Assembly: GCA_018262385.1 (NCBI GenBank)
Contig: JAGSPQ010000007.1
Span: 1-13,927 of the forward strand
DNA length: 13,927 bases
From: Myxococcaceae bacterium
GTDB taxonomy: Bacteria > Myxococcota > Myxococcia > Myxococcales > Myxococcaceae
Direction of reading: 5' to 3'
The position numbers and the translations under genes were made by a program. Numbering within the stretch: position 1 is the stretch's first letter; the number at the start of each line of letters is the position of its first letter. The notes under the pieces are model-generated. The model worked only from the letters and a program-made list of their open reading frames with translations, ran no database searches and had not been told where the DNA came from. Shown here one piece after another: positions 6,551-13,926 of this stretch.

Positions 6551-7690
6551 ATGTCAACCCAAAGTCCAGCTGAGCGCGACCGACGAATCGTCATCCGGGC
6601 GGGCCTCTTCGTGGGCCTGGGGCTGCTGCTGGCCGGAGTGGTGATCTTCCTCATCGGCAAGGAGCGCAACCTCTTCGACAAGCAGGTGGTCTACTTCGGC
6701 GCCTTCGAGAACGTCGACGGCCTGGTGCTCGACGCCCCAGTGCGGCTGGGCGGGCTGCAGGTCGGGCGGGTGACCAAGATCAGCTTCGCTCCGGACCTGG
6801 GGGACAAGCGGATCATGGTGACGATGGAGGTGGCGGCCCAGTTCCGCGATCGGATCCGGCGCGACTCGGTGGCCCGGGTCACCGGCCGTGGCGTGCTCGG
6901 CGACAAGGCGGTCGACATCTCGCTCGGATCTCCCGAGGCGGAGGCGATCCCCGGCGGAGGAGAGATCACCACCGGCACCTCGGGCGACATCTCCAGCCTG
7001 CTGAAGGCGACCGGCGAGATCATCGACAACGCGGTCGGGATCACCCGCGACCTCAAGTCCGGCGTGGCGGCGTACACCGCTCCCGAGGTCCGCAACGACG
7101 TGGCAGTGATGATGCGCAGCGCGCGCAAGATCATCGAAGAGATCGAGGGCGGCAAGGGCGTCGCCCACGCGCTGATCTACGACAAGCGCACCACCGACGA
7201 GCTGCGCTCGATCCTCGCCTCGGCCAGCTCCAGCGCCGCCCGGCTCGACGGGGCGGTCGGCGAGGCCGAAGGGATCTTGAAGGAGATCCGCAGCGGCAAC
7301 GGCACCGCCCACGCGCTGATCTACGACCAGAAGGTCGCCAAGGCGATCAACAACCTGGGCGACGCCGCCGACGAGGTCTCGGCGCTGATCCACGACGCGA
7401 AGACCAGCAAGGACGGCGCGGTCTACCAGCTGGTCTACGGCGACGCCCGCTCGATGCTGGGAGACCTCGGAGTCGCCGCCCGCGACATCAAGGACATCAC
7501 CACCAAGATCAAGGCCGGCGAGGGCTCGCTGGGCGGGGTGATCCAGGATCCGACCGTCTACGAGGACCTGAAGGAGATCCTCGGCAACGTCAAGCGCAAC
7601 AAGATCCTCCGCGAGCTGGTGCGGCTGTCGATCAGCAACAACGAGAATCTGGAGAAGGTCGGCAAGCCGGCCAACGCCCCGCAGAAGTAG
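6551..7690 (+). CDS. mlaD: MlaD-like MCE-domain substrate-binding protein with repeated C-terminal helical region
   Basis: A 379-aa protein, much longer than E. coli MlaD (about 180 aa). One transmembrane helix (about residues 16-36) anchors it, and the rest is periplasmic. The MCE domain covers about 46-126: VVYFGAFENVDGLVLDAPVR, LGGLQVGRVTKI, then RGVLGDKAVDISLG. MCE domains form hexameric rings on MlaE that bind and pass phospholipid. Residues about 150-360 are predicted helical and carry four related units beginning near 200, 248, 286 and 322. The pattern is xGxG, then HALIYD or a variant, then a helix. Similar G-x-G-x-x-x-x-L-x-x-D repeats occur in long MCE proteins of delta-type bacteria and may extend the ring into a channel. 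ATG 6551 is the only sensible start, and its ribosome binding site is weak. Confidence 0.93.
   Translation: MSTQSPAERDRRIVIRAGLFVGLGLLLAGVVIFLIGKERNLFDKQVVYFGAFENVDGLVLDAPVRLGGLQVGRVTKISFAPDLGDKRIMVTMEVAAQFRDRIRRDSVARVTGRGVLGDKAVDISLGSPEAEAIPGGGEITTGTSGDISSLLKATGEIIDNAVGITRDLKSGVAAYTAPEVRNDVAVMMRSARKIIEEIEGGKGVAHALIYDKRTTDELRSILASASSSAARLDGAVGEAEGILKEIRSGNGTAHALIYDQKVAKAINNLGDAADEVSALIHDAKTSKDGAVYQLVYGDARSMLGDLGVAARDIKDITTKIKAGEGSLGGVIQDPTVYEDLKEILGNVKRNKILRELVRLSISNNENLEKVGKPANAPQK
7162..7327 (+). repeat. 22-bp direct repeat inside the MCE gene
   Basis: Positions 7162-7183 and 7306-7327 are identical over 22 bases, 144 bp (48 codons) apart. Both code for the AHALIYD core of the first two C-terminal repeat units of the MCE protein. 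Confidence 0.8.
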
Positions 7691-7724
7691 GAAAGGGGTG
7701 TAGTCGCGGCCCCCACCCGATTCT

Positions 7725-7752
7725 TTGTCGGCTCTCATCAGGGGCGTACACT
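7725..7752 (+). promoter_or_regulatory. Possible sigma-70 promoter for the hybrid kinase operon
   Basis: TTGTCG (7725-7730) and TACACT (7747-7752) are 16 bp apart, each matching four of six consensus bases. A start site about seven bases after the -10 would fall near 7759, only a few bases before the TTG start at 7763. The mRNA could therefore be leaderless or nearly so, consistent with the absence of a ribosome binding site. Confidence 0.35.
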
Positions 7753-7762
7753 CGCCGGCACT

Positions 7763-10700
7763 TTGCCGCGCCCAACTTTGTTGTTCGTCGACGACGAGGC
7801 GAACGTTCTCGAAGTGCTGACCCGGATGTTCGAGAAGCGCTTCGACGTCATCTGCGCCCACTCCGGACCCGAGGCGCTCGAGATCCTCAAGAGCCGGCCG
7901 GTCGACCTGCTGCTGACCGATCAGAAGATGCCCGAGATGACCGGGATCCAGCTGGCGCGGGCGGCGCGCGAGCTGGGGATCGAGGTGACCACGATCCTGC
8001 TCACCGCCTACACCGACCCGGGCGAGATCATCGCCGCGATCAACGAAGGGCAGGTCTACCGCTACGTCACCAAGCCGTGGGACGTGAACGACCTGTCGAT
8101 GACGGTGAAGAACGCGATCGAGACGGTCGAGCTGAAGAAAGAGAAGGCCCGGCTGCTCGAGAGCCTCCACAAGCGGATCGAAGCGCTCAACGTGCTCTAC
8201 GAGGTCAGCCGCACCAGCGCCGGCGACGCCCACTCGCTCGACGCGATCGTCGATCGGCTGCTGTCGGTGGTCGGGCGGGTGCTGCCTCACGACGTCAGTG
8301 CGGTGGTGATCGAGGCGGGGGAAGGGCGCAGCTCGAGCTTGAGGATCCGCTGCCGGGCGCTGGTGTCGGAAAAGGCGCTGCTCCACGTGAAGGAGTCGGT
8401 GCTGTCGGCCCACCGCAAGAGCGCCGGGGTGCTGCTGCCGGAAGAGAAGATGCTCACCCGCATCATGGGCAACACCACCCCGGATCCGGCCGCGCCGACC
8501 GGGTTTCCCAACTCGCTCTCGGTGCCGCTGGTGGCGACCGGCCGGGTGGTGGGGACGCTGGCGATCTTCTCCAGCACCGGCAGCTACGCGCTGGAAGACG
8601 GCGAGCTGCTCGACCTGCTGGTCAACCAGACCACCGATGCGATCGATCACCTGCGCGCCGCCGAGCTCGCCGCCCGCCGCCGGATCGAGCGGATGGTCGA
8701 GGCGATGGCCGACGGGGTGATGCTGCTCGACGAGAAGAACGAGCTGGTGGTGGTCAACCCCGCCGCGCGCAAGTTCCTCCAGCTGGGCGATGATCCGGCC
8801 CACCTCACCCCCCGGCACCTGGCCGAGAAGCTCGGCTTTGCCCCCTGGGACATGGTCCGCGGCTGGGAATACGGCGGCCGGAAGGCGTTTCGCGACGAGC
8901 TGAAGCTGTTCGAGCGCACCGTGCACCTCACCCTCAACCCGGTCGCCGAGGAATCCGGCGCGCTGCGGGGGGTGGTGGTGGTGCTGCGCGACATCACCGA
9001 GCAGAAGGCGCTGGAAGAGCGCAAAGACGAGTTCGTGCAGATGGTCAGCCACGAGCTGCGCACGCCGCTGACCTCGATCACCGGCGCGCTCGACCTGGTG
9101 CTCAACCACATCACCGGGGAAGTGAACCTGAAGCAGCGCCGCTTCCTCGACATGGCGCGCGAGTCGACCGAGAAGCTCAACGCGCTGGTCGATGATCTGC
9201 TCGACCTGTCGAAGTTCGCCAACAAGAAGATGCGGATGAGCTTCGAGTTCACCCATCTGGACGAGCTGGTGAAGAGGGTGGTCGAGAAGTACGGCCCGGC
9301 GCTGAACGAGAAGCGGCTGAGCGTCAGCGTCCAGGCGCCGGACGCGCCGATGAAGATCCTGGTCGACCCGAACCGGATCACCCAGGTGCTCAACAACCTG
9401 CTCACCAACGCGGTGAAGTTCACCCCCGAGGGCGGCGCGGTCTCGATCGAGCTGACCCAGGCGGGAGACGCGCCGGGCTTCACCACCCTGAGCGTGTCGA
9501 ACTCGGGGGATCCGATCGACGAAGGGGATCTCGAGCGGATCTTCGATCGGTTCGAGCAGGCGCACTCGCGCAAGACCCGCGCGATTCGAGGCACCGGGCT
9601 GGGGCTGTCGATCTGCCGCAACATCGTCGAGGGCCACGGTGGCCGGATCTGGGCCGAGCCGGTCGCCACCGGGGCCCGCTTCGTCACCGTGCTGCCGATC
9701 GAGCCGGGGGTCGAGCAGCTCAACCCGGTCGACCACCCTTCCGACCCGCTGCCGCCCGCCGGCGCCAAGGCGGCCCGCGGCACGGTGCTGGTGGTGGAGG
9801 ACAACGCGACCCTGGCGTGGATCCTCAAGGCCACGCTGATCGCCCGGCAGTTCAGGGTGGTGATCGCCCAGTCCGGAGAAGAAGCGCTGGCGATCGCGCG
9901 CAAGCTGAAGCCCGACGTGATCACCCTCGACATCCGGCTGCCGGACCTCGACGGGCTGAAGCTGGCCGACATCTTCCGGCACGATCCCGAGACCAAGCAC
10001 GCGCGGGTGATGGTGATCTCCGGCTTTCACGAGCGCGAGGCGGCGATGCGCGCGGGCGCCAGCGGCTTCCTGCTCAAGCCGATCTCGCCCGACACGCTGG
10101 TCGCCTCGGTCGAGTCGCTGATGGCGGTCACCACCCGCCGCAAGGGCCGGGTGCTGGTGATCGACGACGACGCGCAGATCCGCGCGATCTGCGTCGAGGT
10201 GATGCACAACCTCGGGTTCGAGGCCGCGCAGGCGGCGACCCTGGCCGAGGCCCGGCAGACGATCGCCGAGCACCGGCCGGATCTGCTGCTGCTCGACGTG
10301 ATGCTCCCCGACGGCGACGGGTTCAGCTTCTTCGAAGAGCTGAAGGCCGAGCGGGCCTCGAGCCCGCTGTCGGTGATCTTCGTCTCTGCCCGCACCGAGA
10401 CCGCGGCGAAGGTCCGCGCGCTGAAGCTGGGCGGCGACGACTACCTCACCAAGCCGTTCGACGCGCTCGAGCTGGGAGCGCGGGTCGAGTCGGTGCTGCG
10501 CCGGCGCACCGAGGAAGGATCGCCCTCGCCGACCACCATGCTGCCCGGCTCGAACGCGATCGAGCGCGAGGTCCAGCGGCGGATCAAGGCCAGCGAGGCG
10601 TTCGCGTTCTGCTACCTCGATCTCGACAACTTGAAGGCCTACAACGACTACTACGGCTTCGCGAAGGCGGACGGCGTCGTCCGGCAGACCGCCGATCTGA

Positions 10701-11092
10701 TGCGGGAGATCATGACCCTCCACGGCAAGCCGGGCGACTTCCTCGGCCACGTGGCGGGCGACGACTTCGTGTTCATCACCACCCCCGAGACCTGCGACCC
10801 GGTGTGCCAGCGGGCGATCGAGGCGTTCGATCGGATCATCCCGCTCTACTACGACCGCACCGATCGCGACCGCGGGTACATCGAGACCGACGATCGGTTC
10901 GGCGAGAAGCGGCGCTTTCCGATCATGAGCGTCTCGGTGGTGGCGGTGATGGCGGACGGCAAGGCCGATCACTCCGAGCTGGCCCGGCACGCCGCCGATC
11001 TGAAGAAGAAGGCGAAGGCGGTGGTCGGCAGCGTGTTCCTGCGCAACGACCGCGACCCGCCTCCCACCCAGCCGACTGTGAAGAGCGCGTGA
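7763..11092 (+). CDS. Soluble hybrid histidine kinase: REC-GAF-PAS-HisKA-HATPase-REC-REC-degenerate GGDEF
   Basis: A 1109-aa protein with no membrane segment. TTG 7763 is used because the first receiver strand (LLFVDDE) begins at residue 6 and no ATG or GTG lies in frame upstream. Domains in order: receiver 1 (about 4-118; D10/D11, phospho-acceptor D53, T81, K104, RpfG-like YVTKPWD); GAF (about 141-292); PAS (about 306-415); HisKA with SHELRTPL and H430; HATPase with N549, G1 box N580-S-G and G2 GTGLGL (610-615); receiver 2 (D723); receiver 3 (D845, KPF); C-terminal GGDEF-like domain (about 930-1095). The last keeps DLDNLK (D953) but reads AGDDF (998-1002) in place of GGDEF, has KPGD where an RxxD inhibitory site would lie, and carries an insert around YYDRTDRDRGYI. 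It is likely a cytoplasmic phosphorelay hub, with cyclase activity doubtful. The membrane kinase gene begins after one base. Confidence 0.93.
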   Translation: MPRPTLLFVDDEANVLEVLTRMFEKRFDVICAHSGPEALEILKSRPVDLLLTDQKMPEMTGIQLARAARELGIEVTTILLTAYTDPGEIIAAINEGQVYRYVTKPWDVNDLSMTVKNAIETVELKKEKARLLESLHKRIEALNVLYEVSRTSAGDAHSLDAIVDRLLSVVGRVLPHDVSAVVIEAGEGRSSSLRIRCRALVSEKALLHVKESVLSAHRKSAGVLLPEEKMLTRIMGNTTPDPAAPTGFPNSLSVPLVATGRVVGTLAIFSSTGSYALEDGELLDLLVNQTTDAIDHLRAAELAARRRIERMVEAMADGVMLLDEKNELVVVNPAARKFLQLGDDPAHLTPRHLAEKLGFAPWDMVRGWEYGGRKAFRDELKLFERTVHLTLNPVAEESGALRGVVVVLRDITEQKALEERKDEFVQMVSHELRTPLTSITGALDLVLNHITGEVNLKQRRFLDMARESTEKLNALVDDLLDLSKFANKKMRMSFEFTHLDELVKRVVEKYGPALNEKRLSVSVQAPDAPMKILVDPNRITQVLNNLLTNAVKFTPEGGAVSIELTQAGDAPGFTTLSVSNSGDPIDEGDLERIFDRFEQAHSRKTRAIRGTGLGLSICRNIVEGHGGRIWAEPVATGARFVTVLPIEPGVEQLNPVDHPSDPLPPAGAKAARGTVLVVEDNATLAWILKATLIARQFRVVIAQSGEEALAIARKLKPDVITLDIRLPDLDGLKLADIFRHDPETKHARVMVISGFHEREAAMRAGASGFLLKPISPDTLVASVESLMAVTTRRKGRVLVIDDDAQIRAICVEVMHNLGFEAAQAATLAEARQTIAEHRPDLLLLDVMLPDGDGFSFFEELKAERASSPLSVIFVSARTETAAKVRALKLGGDDYLTKPFDALELGARVESVLRRRTEEGSPSPTTMLPGSNAIEREVQRRIKASEAFAFCYLDLDNLKAYNDYYGFAKADGVVRQTADLMREIMTLHGKPGDFLGHVAGDDFVFITTPETCDPVCQRAIEAFDRIIPLYYDRTDRDRGYIETDDRFGEKRRFPIMSVSVVAVMADGKADHSELARHAADLKKKAKAVVGSVFLRNDRDPPPTQPTVKSA

Positions 11093-11093
11093 C

Positions 11094-12992
11094 GTGCGGC
11101 TTTCGCAGCAGCTGATCCTGTTCATGTTGGCGGCGGCGGTGCTCCCCCTGTCGGGAGTGGGGTTCTGGCTGCTCCAGCGCTCGGAGGCCGAGCTGTCGGT
11201 GCGGCTGGAGCACGAGCAGCGGGGGGTCGCCGAGGCCGCGGCCGAGGGCGCCGCGGCGCAGCTGATGGGGGCGATCAACGGGATCTCGAGCTCGGCCGGG
11301 CTGATCGACTGGCGGTCGGTGAGCGCCGAAGAGGCGCGGGGCGGGCTGCAGTTGCTCGCCGCCCAGTCCGAGCTGATCGCCGCGGTGGCGCTGGTGGATC
11401 CCCGCCGGGCCGAGGCGCCCGATCCGGTGCCGGGGGGCGAGGGACATCCGGCGTTCGACGGTGCGCGCGACGGGCCGCGGCTGGCGAAGGCGCTGCCGTT
11501 CGACTCGCTCGGGGTGCATGGCGATCGCGGGCAGATCGCGGTCGGCTCGGCGCTGGAGCTGGGTGGCTTCCCCGCGCTGCCGATCGCGGTCCAGGTCTCC
11601 GAGCCGGGGAAGGACGCGGCGTTCGTGGTCGCCTTCGTCGGGCTGCAGGGGCTCTCCGTCCGGCTGGCCGCTCGCGCCTCGCCCACCGCGGGAGAGCTGC
11701 AGCTGGTCGACCCCGAGAACCGGGTGGTGGCCAGCTCGTCGAAGGCCGCCGCGCTCGAGCCGCTGGCCCCGGCCCGGCAGGAGGTGGTGGCCAAAGGGCA
11801 GGGCAGCGGGCGGACCTCGGCGGGCGAGCGGGTCGCGGTCGCCACCGTGCCCGAGCGGCTGGGGCTGACCGCGGTGGTCTCGCTGCCCGAGGCGGTCGCC
11901 CTCGCTCCGGTGCGCGAGCTGCGCAAGACGGTGCTGCTGGGGATCGGGATCACCCTGGTGTTCCTGGTCAGCGTCGGGCTGTTCTTCACCCGGCGGCTCA
12001 ACCGAAGGCTCCACCAGGTCAGCGGAGCGGCCGAGGCCTACGCCCGCGGCGAGCTGTCGACCCGGCTGCAGGTGGGCGGGCAGGACGAGCTGTCCGAGCT
12101 GGCCGACACCTTCAACCGGATGGGGGCGGAGCTCGAGGCGGCGCGCGGGCGGCTCTTGAAGTGGAACGACGAGCTGAAGCTCAAGGTCGACGAGGCGACG
12201 GCGGACTTGCGGGCCGCGCAGGGGCAGCTGGTCGAGGCGCAGAAGCTGGCGGCGATCGGCCAGCTGGGCGCCGGGGTGGCGCACGAGATCAACAACCCGC
12301 TGTGCGGGATCCTGGGAAACGCGCAGCTGATGATGCTCGACCGGGCCGAGACGGACGACGACTTCGACCTGCTGAAGAAGATCGAAGAGAGCGCCAAGCG
12401 GTGCCGCGACATCACCCAGAACCTGCTGCGGTTCTCGCAGAGCAGCGCGCGCGCCGATCGCCGCCAGCTCGATCTGAACGCGGTGGTGCGCAGCTCGCTC
12501 TCGTTCGAGCAGCCGCGGTTCGAGGAGACGAAGGTGACGGTGCGCTCGCAGCTGTCCGAGGCGCCGATGCAGGTGTGGGCCGACCCCGAGCTGATTTCCC
12601 AGGTGATCTCGCAGCTGGCCTCGAACGCCCGCACCGCGATGCTGAAGACCGAGGCGAAGCAGCTGGAGGTGATCACCCGGGTGCAGGGCGAAGAGGTGTG
12701 GCTGGAGGTGATCGACACCGGCAAGGGGATCCCGCCGGCGAACCTCGAGCGGGTGTTCGAGCCCTTCTTCACCACCAAGGACGTCTGGTCGAACATCGGC
12801 CTGGGGCTCTCGGTCGCCTACCGGATCGTCACCGAGCACGACGGGCGGATCGAGGTCGAGAGCGCGGTCGGGAAAGGCTCCCGGTTCACGGTGCGGCTGC
12901 CAAGGTACGACCCGAAGAAGCACCACTTGACGACGGCAGTCACCACGAAAGAGTTCTCTGCCGGCGGGCAGGGAGTAGGAATCACCCGGTGA
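11094..12992 (+). CDS. Membrane sensor histidine kinase with periplasmic Cache-like domain and HAMP
   Basis: A 632-aa protein from GTG 11094, one base after the previous stop. TM1 is about 7-26 and TM2 about 280-300 (VLLGIGITLVFLVSVGLFF). Between them is a periplasmic domain of about 250 residues resembling dCache sensors (VALVDPRR, LQLVDPENRVVASS, GLTAVVSLPEAVA just before TM2). HAMP (about 300-352) and a coiled coil lead to HisKA with GVAHEINNPL and H397, in the NtrB/ZraS style. The HATPase has N511, G1 DTGKG (541-545), FTTKD and G2 GLGLS (569-573). All kinase residues are intact. The protein has no receiver and no separate response regulator adjoins it, so the receivers of the preceding hybrid protein are the obvious candidates; this is inference. 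The stop overlaps the FecR-like gene start by 4 bp. Confidence 0.95.
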   Translation: MRLSQQLILFMLAAAVLPLSGVGFWLLQRSEAELSVRLEHEQRGVAEAAAEGAAAQLMGAINGISSSAGLIDWRSVSAEEARGGLQLLAAQSELIAAVALVDPRRAEAPDPVPGGEGHPAFDGARDGPRLAKALPFDSLGVHGDRGQIAVGSALELGGFPALPIAVQVSEPGKDAAFVVAFVGLQGLSVRLAARASPTAGELQLVDPENRVVASSSKAAALEPLAPARQEVVAKGQGSGRTSAGERVAVATVPERLGLTAVVSLPEAVALAPVRELRKTVLLGIGITLVFLVSVGLFFTRRLNRRLHQVSGAAEAYARGELSTRLQVGGQDELSELADTFNRMGAELEAARGRLLKWNDELKLKVDEATADLRAAQGQLVEAQKLAAIGQLGAGVAHEINNPLCGILGNAQLMMLDRAETDDDFDLLKKIEESAKRCRDITQNLLRFSQSSARADRRQLDLNAVVRSSLSFEQPRFEETKVTVRSQLSEAPMQVWADPELISQVISQLASNARTAMLKTEAKQLEVITRVQGEEVWLEVIDTGKGIPPANLERVFEPFFTTKDVWSNIGLGLSVAYRIVTEHDGRIEVESAVGKGSRFTVRLPRYDPKKHHLTTAVTTKEFSAGGQGVGITR

Positions 12993-13824
12993 GCGATCCG
13001 CAGCCCAGCGCCAGGCGCCGCAACCTCCCGTTCATCCTCGGGCTGGTGGCGATCGGCCTCTCGGTGCCGCTGGCCTGGTGGCTGTTCCTGGCCGACCGCG
13101 GGCCGGAGGTGGCTGCGGTGCCGGTCGCGGTCGCGGCGGTGCCCGACGCCGGTCCGAAGAAGGCTACGCGGTGGTGGTCGGCGGCGAGTACTGGGAAGTG
13201 AAGATGGAGCCCGGCACCGAGGTGGAGATTGGCGAGCTGTCGGAGTCGATCTCGAAGCTGCTGCTCGAGAGCGGCATGGCGCGCGCGACGGTGAAGGGCG
13301 GCGGGCGGCACACCTTCGAAGTCCGTGCCAACAAGAGCGACGCGGTCGCCCGCACCGACGGCGGCGTGTTCAGCATCGCCAGCAACGGCAACGGCACGGT
13401 CGCGGTCGGCACCCAGGAAGGCGCGGTGGAGTTTCTCGGCAAGGGGCGGGTGGTGATCGTTCGCGCCGGCCAGCAGTCGATCGTCCGGCCGGGCCAGGCG
13501 CCCACCGAGCCGGTGTCGATTCCGTCCAGCCTGCTGCTGAAGGTCGCCCTGCCGGGCCGGTCGGTGGTCAACCGCTCGAAGCTGGTGGTGGTGGGCACCG
13601 CCGAGCCCGGCGCGCGGATCGAGGTCGCCGGCAAGATGGTGAAGGCCGACGAGAAGGGGCGGTTCGAGACCACCCTGAAGCTCAAAGAAGGGAAGAACGG
13701 GATCGAGGTGAAGGGGTACTCGGTGGGGGCGCTCGAGGCGAGCTCCACCCATCAGATCGAGCTCGACACCACGGTGCGCAAGACCACGATCGACAAGAAC
13801 CTGTGGGGCACCCAGAAGAAGTAG
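12989..13824 (+). pseudogene. FecR-domain membrane protein gene, disrupted by a frameshift / internal deletion
   Basis: GTG 12989 (GTGA overlap with the kinase stop, AGGA ribosome binding site) starts a basic leader, a transmembrane helix at residues 15-35 and an Ala/Pro/Val linker ending DAGPKK. This frame then turns into unlikely sequence and stops at 13201. The -1 frame picks up immediately at EEGYAVVVGGEYWEVKM and runs to a TAG at 13822-13824. It contains the latter part of a FecR-type domain (ARTDGGVFSIA, GAVEFLGKGRVVIVRAGQQS) to about 13510 and an Ig-like domain (VVVGTAEPGARIEVAGKMV). FecR domains are periplasmic regulatory or scaffold modules. The first strands usual for FecR seem to be missing, so an internal deletion, not a simple one-base loss, is likely. 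CCGAAGAAGG (13154-13163) at the junction reads sensibly in both frames. Sequencing error or programmed frameshifting remain possible. Confidence 0.72.
13204..13824 (+). CDS. Possible separately translated C-terminal part of the broken FecR-domain gene
   Basis: If the upstream frame is really closed at 13201, ribosomes could restart at ATG 13204, two bases after that TGA and seven bases after a GGGA(A) run. The product of 206 residues would hold the remaining FecR half and the Ig-like domain but no signal peptide or anchor, so it would stay in the cytoplasm and probably lack its normal role. A GTG at 13078 in the same frame gives an Arg/Gly-rich start that looks like out-of-frame sequence and is not preferred. 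Confidence 0.3.
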   Translation: MEPGTEVEIGELSESISKLLLESGMARATVKGGGRHTFEVRANKSDAVARTDGGVFSIASNGNGTVAVGTQEGAVEFLGKGRVVIVRAGQQSIVRPGQAPTEPVSIPSSLLLKVALPGRSVVNRSKLVVVGTAEPGARIEVAGKMVKADEKGRFETTLKLKEGKNGIEVKGYSVGALEASSTHQIELDTTVRKTTIDKNLWGTQKK

Positions 13825-13836
13825 GCGGCTGCGGCT

Positions 13837-13926
13837 TCAGCCCGCGCGGGGACGCCGGGCCTCGAGGGCGGCCAACCGCTCGGGAGGCATCGCGGCGGTG
13901 CCGAGGTGGCGATCGGGCGCCACCTT
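13837..13926 (-). CDS. C-terminal end of a possible minus-strand gene (partial, unknown)
   Basis: On the minus strand the window edge opens a frame of 29 residues (KVAPDRHLGTAAMPPERLAA and then LEARRPRAG) ending in TGA at 13839-13837. Composition is ordinary for the protein-coding style of this region. It would converge on the FecR-like gene with a 12-bp gap, and no plus-strand gene is apparent here. The fragment is too short to name a family, and it could be chance in GC-rich DNA. Confidence 0.4.
   Translation of the reverse strand, partial: KVAPDRHLGTAAMPPERLAALEARRPRAG

Noticed and set aside
6554..12001. An uninterrupted 1815-codon frame on the minus strand opposite the MCE protein and both kinases
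   Set aside because: Its translation is low-complexity (Arg, Gln, Leu, His, Asp rich) with no domain, and the opposite strand carries clear protein families. It is a by-product of G/C-ending codons.
13154..13163. Programmed -1 frameshift site in the FecR-like gene
   Set aside because: CCGAAGAAGG does not fit the X-XXY-YYZ slippery pattern, and part of the FecR domain seems to be missing, so a mutation or deletion is favoured.
1800..13380. Scattered GTTCAG sequences (near 1802, 10320, 13370) as further LexA sites
   Set aside because: They are single half-sites inside coding regions with no inverted partner.
13831..13845. Small hairpin just after the FecR-like gene as a terminator
   Set aside because: The stem has a bulge, a very small loop and no T-tract, and it overlaps the end of the possible minus-strand gene.
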